Assembly: GCA_937976315.1 (NCBI GenBank)
Contig: CALJRR010000011.1
Span: 1 to 17,936 of the forward strand
Direction of reading: 5' to 3'
DNA from: an uncultured Candidatus Saccharibacteria bacterium
GTDB lineage: Bacteria > Patescibacteriota > Saccharimonadia > Saccharimonadales > Saccharimonadaceae
Length of the DNA stretch: 17,936 bases
This document shows, piece by piece, positions 6,487-13,529 of this stretch. A program made the position numbers and the translations under genes. The notes beneath the pieces were generated by a model, which had not been told where the DNA came from, did not search any database, and saw only the letters and a list, made by a program, of their open reading frames with translations. The first letter of the stretch is position 1. Every line of letters begins with the position of its first letter.

Positions 6487-7173
6487 TTATTTAATTTCCA
6501 GACCGCCTAAAATACACTCACCCTTCAGGCATAGAGTCTTTTTGGCAGAATCTTTAGGTAGAGTTTTATCATCAGTTCCGCCCAAAAATCCGCGCACTTC
6601 GTTCTCGATAATTACATCGTCTGGCAAAGTAATATTAACGCCACCGCAAAATGTAAAAATTTCAATTACAGAACCGTCTTTAATCTTTGCTTGACGCAAA
6701 TCCAAATCCACGCCACCAAATATCGCAACCAACGAACCGCCAGTATAATCACCCTTTACAGCATCTTCTTCGCCCCAAAAACAAGCAATCTTCTCATTAC
6801 CAGCGCCATCTTTATCCAACTTTTTAGAACACTTAACTCTTTTAGGATTGGTGTTAAGCATCATCGTCAAACCAGCAGCAATCAAAACTACAGGCCAGAA
6901 TACCTTCCAGATACTAACATCAACTATTCCGTAAGAATTGAAGCCAATCAGAATGCCAATCGCAACCAGTAATAATCCCCAAATCCACGCCGTTTTATTT
7001 CGATAATTGAATATATTCACCAGTCCAGACAATACAAATCCTGCAGCCCAAACCGTACCCCAGAAAATATCCCAGCTAATGTTGATAATATCGAGGTTCT
7101 TCAATAGTAAAACCCCGCCGAGCGCCACGACTATAATACTCAAAAACGCTCTAATCAGAGAACTTTTCTTCAT
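6487..7173 (-). CDS. LiaF-like membrane protein (cell-envelope stress family)
   Basis: LiaF/VraT-type proteins have a membrane part and a repetitive beta domain and, in Firmicutes, inhibit an envelope-stress two-component system. This 228-residue product has about four membrane segments (roughly residues 8-27, 33-53, 62-79 and 87-105) rich in the FWPVVLIAAGL type seen in the LiaI/LiaF transmembrane domain. The C-terminal beta domain has GGSLVAIFGGVDLDLRQAKI and FTFCGGVNITLPDDV, typical of LiaF C-termini. No LiaR/LiaS pair is in the window, so its partner is unknown. An extended -10 (TGATAGAAT) ends 6 bases before the ATG, so the mRNA may be leaderless. It closes the envelope gene cluster. Confidence 0.78.
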   Translation of the reverse strand: MKKSSLIRAFLSIIVVALGGVLLLKNLDIINISWDIFWGTVWAAGFVLSGLVNIFNYRNKTAWIWGLLLVAIGILIGFNSYGIVDVSIWKVFWPVVLIAAGLTMMLNTNPKRVKCSKKLDKDGAGNEKIACFWGEEDAVKGDYTGGSLVAIFGGVDLDLRQAKIKDGSVIEIFTFCGGVNITLPDDVIIENEVRGFLGGTDDKTLPKDSAKKTLCLKGECILGGLEIK

Positions 7174-7179
7174 ATAACT

Positions 7180-7185
7180 ATTCTA
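7180..7185 (-). promoter_or_regulatory. Extended -10 giving a leaderless mRNA for the LiaF-like gene
   Basis: Minus-strand TGATAGAAT fits TGnTATAAT with one change. The A of the ATG at 7173 is the 7th base after the hexamer, where transcription normally starts. No Shine-Dalgarno sequence is present. Confidence 0.5.
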
Positions 7186-7202
7186 TCACTTTTTTTACGA
7201 AT

Positions 7203-8192
7203 TCAACGCTTTTTAAATTGAACAGTTTTTTTGTTCCGCTTTGATTTTATGACAATTATCACTATCAAAATAATGAACAAAAGTATTCCACCGCCAATCA
7301 TCATTAGCGCTGTAGTTGATGGCCAGAAGAACAATTCTTTTGGCTCGGCGGTTTTGGTGATTAGCTCATTTTTATCCTGGCTAATTCCCCATTCGCCAGC
7401 CTTCTTTTTATAGGAAATCGACAGCTCTACCTTATATTTTCCGCCCCAAAACGGCGCCAAATTGCTATCAAAATTAAACTGCCGTGTTTCATTCGCAATC
7501 ATCGCGTTCACGCCACCGTTTTTATAGACAACATTTCCCATCGGGTCTTTCACGACCAACTTTACGTCAACATCAGCCGACACATTGCCAGAATTTTTTA
7601 AGTCAATTTCATACAATTGACTACTGTTAGAATTCTTAACGTTAAACTTCTCAATCGTCACATCACGGTGAATATCGCCAGGAACGGTTATTGCCATACG
7701 GATGGCCTGACGAGTCTGGACTTGAATGCCACCAGCATTATTTGACGACTGCTTAACCTTCCGCTGAACAACCATGCATGCATTATGCTCGCCAACATCT
7801 GCTTTGCTTGGAACATTTACCGTAAAATCAACAAGCGTGTTCTCGTTCGCGCCAAGAGTCACCTCTTTTTTAGAGACAGAAACCCATTTGCCCGCACCAA
7901 CTTTATCCTCCGACTTCTCTTTGCAAGTCATATCACCAGTCGTCGTAACCGTACCGTCAACCGAATAAACTTCAATCGTTTCTTCTTTATCAGACCCGTT
8001 TTGAACATACAATTGGTCAGATTTCGAAGCGCCACCAGAAAGATTATAGATGAAAATTGAGCTTGTCCTGGGATTGTTCGGATCAGGATTTGCCGGTCGA
8101 CCACCAATACCATTAGCAGACACCGACACGGGTAGAATCAACCCTGCAATCATCGCCGCTCCAATAACCCTACTCCACAACGAATTCTTCAT
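7203..8192 (-). CDS. WxL-interacting-protein-like surface anchor (DUF916/DUF3324)
   Basis: WxLIP proteins bind peptidoglycan and hold WxL-domain proteins on Gram-positive surfaces. The 329-residue product has a signal peptide (cleavage probably after SVSA, residue about 26) and a first beta-sandwich (about 40-170) with FIYNLSGGASKSDQLYVQNG, as in DUF916. A second sandwich (about 175-280) has LYEIDLKNSGNVSADVDVKLVV and FWGGKYKVELSISY, as in DUF3324. A C-terminal membrane helix (about 288-313) is followed by a basic tail (KSKRNKKTVQFKKR). Length and domain order match WxLIPs. It has AAGGAGGGAT before the ATG and lies next to two genes with WxL-like domains, the context in which such anchors are found. 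Confidence 0.78.
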   Translation of the reverse strand: MKNSLWSRVIGAAMIAGLILPVSVSANGIGGRPANPDPNNPRTSSIFIYNLSGGASKSDQLYVQNGSDKEETIEVYSVDGTVTTTGDMTCKEKSEDKVGAGKWVSVSKKEVTLGANENTLVDFTVNVPSKADVGEHNACMVVQRKVKQSSNNAGGIQVQTRQAIRMAITVPGDIHRDVTIEKFNVKNSNSSQLYEIDLKNSGNVSADVDVKLVVKDPMGNVVYKNGGVNAMIANETRQFNFDSNLAPFWGGKYKVELSISYKKKAGEWGISQDKNELITKTAEPKELFFWPSTTALMMIGGGILLFIILIVIIVIKSKRNKKTVQFKKR

Positions 8193-8219
8193 ATCCCTCC
8201 TTAAAAACCTATTATGCTT

Positions 8220-8228
8220 ATTATATCA
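8220..8228 (-). promoter_or_regulatory. Extended -10 promoter of the WxLIP-like gene
   Basis: Minus-strand TGATATAAT is a perfect extended -10, 28 bases before the ATG; no clear -35. Confidence 0.6.
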
Positions 8229-8239
8229 ATGTCACACAT

Positions 8240-8272
8240 AAAAGAATAGGCACTCATCAGAATGTCTATTCT
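8240..8272 (-). terminator. Probable terminator of the WxL-like gene
   Basis: AGAATAGACA pairs with TGCCTATTCT (10 bp with one G-T wobble, 10-base loop) and the 3' arm runs into TTTT on the minus strand. It lies about 26 bases after the stop of the small WxL-like gene and upstream of the WxLIP-like promoter. Confidence 0.55.
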
Positions 8273-8297
8273 CGCTCAATAATCTAAGTCTTTTTTA

Positions 8298-8942
8298 TTA
8301 AATAGCCGTGACAGTCTGAACCATTGGGAGAGTATATGTGCCAGCTGACTGAGAAGCTGGAATAGCCTGAGTTAATCCAATACCCGTAATATAGCCAGCC
8401 CAAACTTTATCTGCACTAGCTGAGGCTGTCATTAATCTAACTGGATTACTTCCACTAAATGCAGTCGCAGCGTTTTTTAATACACCAGTACCAGAGCCAA
8501 TTACTGGAGTAATTGTTCCCGCCGAAGGATTGACTGTTAATTGTCCAGTAGTAGCATTAGCATTATATTTATAAGTGTCAGATCCAGCAGAACGCCATTC
8601 ACCAGACCCCGGCTGAAGAGCATTTAGAGTCAGAGTCCAGCCATTATTTGCGGCACCCGGATTTTCAACATAAATACGATTCTGATTATCTCCAAATGTT
8701 CCAGTTGAAGTCTGTTGCGAAAACGATACGGTTTTAGCTGCCATAGAAAATGTTGGATTATTAACCACGACATTACTTGAATTACGGATGTCAGTGCTCA
8801 AGACTCCAGGATTAATTGTCTGAGAGAGTTTAGAGCTGGCAGTAGTTGCGGCATTGGCAACAGAGTAATTCGTCATATTATACAATCCCAATAGACCAAT
8901 CACGCCTACGCTCGCAATGATTAATAGTGCTAATTTCTTCAT
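8298..8942 (-). CDS. Small secreted WxL-like surface protein
   Basis: A 214-residue exported protein, with a hydrophobic N-terminal signal (cleavage probably after SVANA, residue about 31). The mature part is a single beta-rich domain of about 180 residues. It contains NNGWTLTLNA, a W-x-L motif of WxL domains, and ends GTYTLPMVQTVTAI, where a classical WxL domain would have a second WxL. The same pattern (GW-x-x-x-L in the middle, NQTIPAYQKPGTYELPMTLTVTAQ at the end) occurs in the C-terminal domain of the RCC1 protein, so the two are paralogous domains. There is no cysteine. AAGGAG precedes the ATG. Probably binds peptidoglycan or the neighbouring WxLIP-like anchor. Confidence 0.75.
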   Translation of the reverse strand: MKKLALLIIASVGVIGLLGLYNMTNYSVANAATTASSKLSQTINPGVLSTDIRNSSNVVVNNPTFSMAAKTVSFSQQTSTGTFGDNQNRIYVENPGAANNGWTLTLNALQPGSGEWRSAGSDTYKYNANATTGQLTVNPSAGTITPVIGSGTGVLKNAATAFSGSNPVRLMTASASADKVWAGYITGIGLTQAIPASQSAGTYTLPMVQTVTAI

Positions 8943-9001
8943 TTTTTCTCCTTACTTAATTGATTTAATTTATTATGCTAATAATTACTGTGGTTATTTT
9001 T

Positions 9002-9709
9002 TCATTCATCCCTCTTTTTCTGTTTTTTAACAATAAATAACATAATGAACGCCGCAACAATTACACCAATACCAGTAGCCATAATCATCCATAAATTAAT
9101 TCCCGTATTAGCCAAAGCCTTGCTTATCTCTTTAATAACCTTCGGAATAACAATAACATCTTCAATAGTCTTTTCCACGGTCTTTTTAGGAGTCGTGAAT
9201 GAAAAATCAGCAAACCGCGCTACTTCCGGAGATGTTGCATTAGCCTTCAGCTTAGTCATAACACGACCGTTATAAGTGTGTTCTGGAGCTGGCGGCATAA
9301 AATTATCACCTGGATGATTATTCTGCCAATTTGAAAAATCCAACACCCATATATTTCCGTTAACTTTAAGCTCGCTATCCCGCCCTAAAACAAAAGTCCT
9401 ACCACCAAACTCAACCTTCAAATCGTGCTGACCAGTCGCGGGATTAGCTACCGTATGCACCGCATCATAAACGCCATACACCAGCAGATCTTTCTCATTT
9501 ACCAAATCAAATTTAGAGAACTTTGGCGGAAAAATCGGACAAATTGACTCATTCATCTGACTGCCAGTTTCCAGGGAATCATGAGCGCAATCAGTAATCA
9601 CTTGCGACAAATTAGAATTAGCCGACGAATCCGCAAAAGCCGAATAAGGACTATTCAAAGTAGCAAGTAGTGTTATGACGATGAATATTTTTTTTACTCT
9701 ATTTTTCAT
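9002..9709 (-). CDS. Secreted protein with LANTG sorting-signal-like C-terminus
   Basis: 235 residues from the ATG at 9709; a TTG three codons upstream (9715) is possible but less likely. A signal peptide ends near residue 26 (SAFA). The mature region has no family I recognise; it has a short stretch around VYDAVHTVANPATGQHDLKVEFGG and a NIWVLDFSNWQNN segment, then VEKTIEDVIVIPKVIKE. The end has LANTG (residues 199-203), a hydrophobic helix and a KKQKKRDE tail, the three parts of a sortase sorting signal. LAxTG is the motif used by class E sortases. The start lies 8 bases after the RCC1 gene stop (TAGGG, which also provides the Shine-Dalgarno), so the two are translationally coupled. Confidence 0.7.
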   Translation of the reverse strand: MKNRVKKIFIVITLLATLNSPYSAFADSSANSNLSQVITDCAHDSLETGSQMNESICPIFPPKFSKFDLVNEKDLLVYGVYDAVHTVANPATGQHDLKVEFGGRTFVLGRDSELKVNGNIWVLDFSNWQNNHPGDNFMPPAPEHTYNGRVMTKLKANATSPEVARFADFSFTTPKKTVEKTIEDVIVIPKVIKEISKALANTGINLWMIMATGIGVIVAAFIMLFIVKKQKKRDE

Positions 9710-9717
9710 GCTCAACC

Positions 9718-12138
9718 CTATTGCGCTGTTACCGTTAATGTCATTGGCAATTCATAAGTTCCTGGTTTTTGATATGCTGGAATAGTCTGGTTTAATCGAA
9801 CGTTCTGTAGCAAAAATGCGCACCCTAATTGTCCAGTTGACCCGCTACTGCTCATTAATGTGACGCCGTTAGCCGTAGCAGTCCCTACCTTAAATTGAGA
9901 ATCAACACCCTTTGATATTCCTGATGTTTGGCAAGTTGAACCGCTCAATGAATTGCCCGAAGCTAAGACGGATGATGTCCCAAAATTAACAGACAGAAAT
10001 CCCTGGTCGCCATTAGTGCCGTTGAACATATACGATTCTGTGCCGCCAGTTCGCTTCCACTTGGCGGTCGCGCCGTCAGATGCCGACAGCACAACGCTCC
10101 ACCCAGAGCTGGTCTGCGTATTTGTCACTTCAATTTGCTTCGAGCTTGAGTTGGACAAGAAAGCGCTGGTGGCTACGCTGCTATTACTCATAGTGGAGCT
10201 ATCAAACCTCGTACCAGTATCCGTAATTGTAGCGCCAGCATTATCCCTAAAACGAATGTCTAACGACCCAGGAGCAGTCTTAAATTCTGGATACATTGTG
10301 TAGTTATCAATACTAGATCCAGGAGCGGCAGTCGTGTCGGTTGCTACGCGAACGCAATAATTTTCGTTTCTATCAAGCCCTTTATCAACAAGCGCCAAAT
10401 CCCACACGCCCACTTCGCCAGCAGATATTTTTTGCGCATTCGTAAATGTTCCAGCCGCCCCGCTTTTTCTCACCAGGCTTTGAGGTCGAGAAGCGATAGC
10501 TCCTGCCGGTAATTCCGGATCAGACGAATTACTATTGATACTAGCTCCGTCAGCGGGACCGCTCGCAGAATAAGCAAGTTTTGACGCCCCAGTCACGACT
10601 TGCCAATCTGAACCACTTACCGCCGAACAAGTTGCCGCGCTGCCCTTTTTTGCATATTCGACACGCAGCTTCATTGATGAAGAATCAATAGTTCCCCCTG
10701 GAGGCGCGATTAATGTAGGGCTCGTAACAGGACTATTACTCGACTGGCCATTCCCTACCTGACCCTTGTTATTATTACCCCAACAATACATCTCACCCGT
10801 ACGTAAAGCGCATAAAAAGTCTTTACCTACATACATAGAAGTTTCACCGGAACTCGCAAATGGGACATTCACTTTTACGGGAGCGGGCAAAAATCCTGTA
10901 GCAGCCCCACTACCCATTTGACCATTAGAATTATCACCCCAACAATAAATTTCGCCAGTATTTAATACCATACACGTAAATTCGCCGCCAGCGTAAACAT
11001 TTTTAATAGTCTTTCCTCCAGAAAGGACATTACTACCAAAAGGAACTCTTGAAGCAATATTTCTATAACCCATCGCTGTAACACCCAACTGACCCTTGTC
11101 ATTTTTCCCCCAACAATACACTTCTTGACCACCAGATATAACAGCACAGGCATGTGAATCACCAGTAGATATTGACTCAACTTTTTTCCCATTAAAACCT
11201 TTGACTTCAGTAGGATACTGAGTTCTAACAGTAGCAAGTCCTACTCCAGTCCTTCCCTTATCATTAGACCCCCAGCAGAATGCTTTGCCTTCAACCGTCG
11301 CAGCGCACGTGAATTTATCTCCTGCCACAACCTGCTTAACCGACTCTGTTCCAAAGTTGTTCATATTAACCGCCGTTGGCGTGGTTGAGCCTAAGAAAAC
11401 ATCACGACCCAATTCTCCATTTATACCTCTGCCCCAACAGTATAATTTCCCCTCCGAATTAAGCGAACAAGTATGCTCATTACCCGCCGCAATTTGAGAG
11501 ACGACTGTGGTTGCGAATTCTCTAACTGGATATGGAGCATTACGCTGAACTACACTATTATTCCCTAGCCTTCCAGCTAAGCCATAGCCCCAGCAATAAT
11601 CTTTATCGTCAGAAGCGATTACACAAGTGTGATAAAAACCGGCGGTGACTTGCTTGATGGTCTTCCCGTTGAGGACGTCTTGTGCGTATACAGGCACTGG
11701 GGTCGTTGATGAGGTGGTTGAATTAGTGCCAAGAACTCCATACTGACCATTACCCCAACAATAAACACTGTCATCCGACATAATGGCACAGTTATGCTCA
11801 GACCCACTTCCGTATTCAGCTAATTTTTTAAAATATGCACTCTTATTTTGCAGACCAACCCTCAGCCTAAAATCAGCGCCGACTTTTGGTAATGCGGCAG
11901 CGGTGTTGGTATTTGCCAACGGACTGCCTGGATTAATACCATTGGACGATTCGTACAGTCGATAAGAAACTTGCCTCACTTCAATCTGCTTACTACCACT
12001 AGGAATAGTCGCACGACTTTGCTGAGAGTTCAAAAACATAAACCCTAAAGCCGCACTAACGACAATAAAACCGCCAAGAATAAAAAATCTCTTGGCTTTA
12101 CGGTCTTTTATTATTGATAATGTTCTATTATGTTCCAT
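9718..12138 (-). CDS. Surface protein: RCC1 seven-repeat propeller inside a CPR-type beta-sandwich, WxL-like C-terminus
   Basis: 806 residues from the ATG at 12138; a TTG at 12204 would add 22 residues read from the promoter region and is rejected. Order: an N-terminal membrane/signal segment (18-37); half of a beta-sandwich (about 50-98, VSYRLYESSNGINPGSPLAN and FRLRVGL); seven RCC1 repeats (about 103-465), each with an HxC then YCWGxxxxGxxG; the rest of the sandwich (about 488-640, MKLRVEYAKKGSAATCS, WDLALVDKGL, NYCVRV); a WxL-like domain (about 645-806). The sandwich type is one I know from CPR surface proteins, where the two strands flanking the insert are adjacent. Cysteine pairs occur in every repeat: 117/127, 172/182, 224/234, 278/288, 331/342, 389/399, 443/452. 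Likely an extracellular binding protein. VKOR lies 72 bases upstream and the LANTG gene directly downstream. Confidence 0.85.
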   Translation of the reverse strand: MEHNRTLSIIKDRKAKRFFILGGFIVVSAALGFMFLNSQQSRATIPSGSKQIEVRQVSYRLYESSNGINPGSPLANTNTAAALPKVGADFRLRVGLQNKSAYFKKLAEYGSGSEHNCAIMSDDSVYCWGNGQYGVLGTNSTTSSTTPVPVYAQDVLNGKTIKQVTAGFYHTCVIASDDKDYCWGYGLAGRLGNNSVVQRNAPYPVREFATTVVSQIAAGNEHTCSLNSEGKLYCWGRGINGELGRDVFLGSTTPTAVNMNNFGTESVKQVVAGDKFTCAATVEGKAFCWGSNDKGRTGVGLATVRTQYPTEVKGFNGKKVESISTGDSHACAVISGGQEVYCWGKNDKGQLGVTAMGYRNIASRVPFGSNVLSGGKTIKNVYAGGEFTCMVLNTGEIYCWGDNSNGQMGSGAATGFLPAPVKVNVPFASSGETSMYVGKDFLCALRTGEMYCWGNNNKGQVGNGQSSNSPVTSPTLIAPPGGTIDSSSMKLRVEYAKKGSAATCSAVSGSDWQVVTGASKLAYSASGPADGASINSNSSDPELPAGAIASRPQSLVRKSGAAGTFTNAQKISAGEVGVWDLALVDKGLDRNENYCVRVATDTTAAPGSSIDNYTMYPEFKTAPGSLDIRFRDNAGATITDTGTRFDSSTMSNSSVATSAFLSNSSSKQIEVTNTQTSSGWSVVLSASDGATAKWKRTGGTESYMFNGTNGDQGFLSVNFGTSSVLASGNSLSGSTCQTSGISKGVDSQFKVGTATANGVTLMSSSGSTGQLGCAFLLQNVRLNQTIPAYQKPGTYELPMTLTVTAQ

Positions 12139-12157
12139 AGTGGTGGTATGAATTGAG

Positions 12158-12180
12158 CATAAATATACATCATAAATATA
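12158..12180. repeat. 10-bp direct repeat in the leader of the RCC1 gene
   Basis: CATAAATATA occurs at 12158-12167 and 12171-12180. On the minus strand each carries TATATT, so the two may be alternative -10 elements or a protein-binding pair. Confidence 0.6.
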
Positions 12181-12204
12181 CCATAAGCACTTTATATAAA
12201 GCAA
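12175..12204 (-). promoter_or_regulatory. Likely promoter of the RCC1 surface gene
   Basis: Minus-strand TTGCTT, 18-base spacer and TATATT (12175-12180) preceded by an extended TGG. The spacer holds a perfect 12-bp palindrome CTTTATATAAAG (12190-12201) that could be an operator. The resulting 5' leader is about 30 bases and lacks a Shine-Dalgarno sequence. Confidence 0.5.
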
Positions 12205-12210
12205 GCAAAA

Positions 12211-12819
12211 CTAGAACAATTGGCTGCCGAATTTGGCGATTATCGCGACAATTACCGCGACGATCAGCGACACCACGACAAGCACATCATATCCACCACC
12301 AACGATCTTCTGCATATATCGACAAGAGATATTTTTCTGTAGAACATTATAGCGCGTCAAACCGAACATAATCATCAGCATTCCAAGATCTAAAGTCAAA
12401 CACCACGGACAAAGCACGCCAATTTCGACGTAGCTCATATAAAACATCCAAATAGCAAATATCATTCCGATGATAGCACCAGCCTGCGCCGCCTGCATAA
12501 ACCACTTCGGGAACTTTGTTCCCGCCAACAACGCTACTGCAATTGTTACCATAACAGGCAAAGCCATCACGCCGATAAAACTATTTGGGAATCCTAAAAT
12601 AGCCGCCGACCAATGATTCGCCACCGCCGAACAGCTCAGAGCCGAGCTAAAATCGCAACTTAATACAGCGTGAGAGTTTTTTGCTAATTCTAGAGATTCA
12701 ATAGATAATACGAATGATGCCAATAGCCCTAACCCACTACCGACAAGCATTATAAATACCGCCAAATTTTGCTTTTTCAAATCTTCGTGGAATAACCAGT
12801 TTTTGATTTTGCTAAACAT
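12211..12819 (-). CDS. Vitamin K epoxide reductase (VKOR) family disulfide-forming protein
   Basis: Bacterial VKOR reoxidises periplasmic or extracytoplasmic thioredoxin-like proteins with quinone as acceptor, replacing DsbB. The 202-residue protein has about five membrane segments. It carries the expected cysteines: Cys55 and Cys63 in the outer loop (SCDFSSALSC), followed by SAAILGFPNSFIG, and the CPWC active site (Cys137-Cys140). The start overlaps the thioredoxin-like gene by 8 bases. No DsbA-type partner is fused to it or seen in the window, unlike many actinobacterial VKORs. It precedes the cysteine-rich RCC1 surface gene on the same strand, which is a plausible substrate. Confidence 0.9.
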   Translation of the reverse strand: MFSKIKNWLFHEDLKKQNLAVFIMLVGSGLGLLASFVLSIESLELAKNSHAVLSCDFSSALSCSAVANHWSAAILGFPNSFIGVMALPVMVTIAVALLAGTKFPKWFMQAAQAGAIIGMIFAIWMFYMSYVEIGVLCPWCLTLDLGMLMIMFGLTRYNVLQKNISCRYMQKIVGGGYDVLVVVSLIVAVIVAIIAKFGSQLF

Positions 12820-13069
12820 AAAAACTCACTTCGCTAATTGTTGGTAGTGGCAAGCCACGCCAAAGGTTTTGCAATTGACCACTGTCGCTCAGCGCGATAA
12901 TTGTTGGATACTCCACAATGTCATACACTTCGCAAAAATTATTACCTTCTGCAGAATCAGGGCTCATTTCCTCCAAAACCTGACCAGTTTGTCGGCTAAA
13001 ATCACGCAAAAAGTCTGAAACTTGGCGTGCATAATCGCTTTCCGAACGATAAATCACAACTACTCGCAT
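12812..13069 (-). CDS. Small thioredoxin-fold protein without CxxC
   Basis: 85 residues without signal peptide. The strand-helix start MRVVVIYRSESDYARQVSDF and the YDIVEYPTIIALSDSG segment, with Pro at the cis-proline place, then LWRGLPLPTISEVSFYV, fit a thioredoxin fold. The usual CxxC is absent: the region where it would be holds SESDYA, and the only cysteine lies in NNFCEVYDI. So it is unlikely to be an ordinary oxidoreductase. It overlaps nrdR by one base (TAATG) and VKOR by 8 bases, so all three should be translated from one mRNA. The VKOR neighbour suggests a link to thiol chemistry, but the role is unknown. Confidence 0.65.
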   Translation of the reverse strand: MRVVVIYRSESDYARQVSDFLRDFSRQTGQVLEEMSPDSAEGNNFCEVYDIVEYPTIIALSDSGQLQNLWRGLPLPTISEVSFYV

Positions 13070-13524
13070 TACAATTCCCGCTCGCCCTTACTGCGTCGCT
13101 TTGCCAAAATCTCCACAAAATCATCCAGCGTCTTAAACTCGTAAAAAACGCTAGCAAAACGAACATACGCCACTTCATTGCGCTTTTCTAACTCGTCCAA
13201 GACTTGATCACCAATCTGTTTTGACGTAACTTCCGATTCGCCCAGCGCGTATAAAGAGTCTTCAACCGCCGTAATAATATTATCGACTTCCTCGTCAGAC
13301 TTAAAGAATTTTCCGACCGAACGACGCGTAGAATTCGCCAATTTCACTCGGTCAAACAGCTCACGATCGCCATTTTTCTTTATCACCGCTAGATTCGGTT
13401 TTTCAACTCGCTCATACGTAGTAAATCGCTTGCCATCTGGAGTTTCTCTGCGACGTCGAATTGCGGCACCCTCAGAAACTTCGCGTGATTCAATAACGCG
13501 ACTATTGCCGATATTAAACACCAT
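13069..13524 (-). CDS. nrdR: NrdR-family transcriptional repressor lacking the zinc ribbon cysteines
   Basis: NrdR senses ATP/dATP through an ATP-cone and represses ribonucleotide reductase genes. The 151-residue protein has the family hallmarks SREVSEGAAIRRRRETPDGKRFTTYERVEKP (residues about 13-43, given here in two parts: SREVSEGAAIRRRRE and GKRFTTYERVE), then the ATP-cone (about 45-135; VIKKNGDRELFDRVKLANST, VAYVRFASVFYEF). In E. coli NrdR the N-terminus carries CPFC and CLVC zinc ligands; here the same places read FNIGN and TPDG, so all four cysteines are gone. No upstream in-frame codons restore them. It begins 5 bases after the ftsZ stop, with AAGGAG inside the end of ftsZ. The ATP-cone is intact, so it is probably functional. 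Confidence 0.9.
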   Translation of the reverse strand: MVFNIGNSRVIESREVSEGAAIRRRRETPDGKRFTTYERVEKPNLAVIKKNGDRELFDRVKLANSTRRSVGKFFKSDEEVDNIITAVEDSLYALGESEVTSKQIGDQVLDELEKRNEVAYVRFASVFYEFKTLDDFVEILAKRRSKGEREL

Positions 13525-13529
13525 TTTAT

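Noticed and set aside
12139..12204. N-terminal extension of the RCC1 protein from a TTG codon
   Set aside because: The extra 22 residues translate an AT-rich promoter with a palindrome and direct repeats, and the ATG at 12138 places the signal segment at a normal distance.
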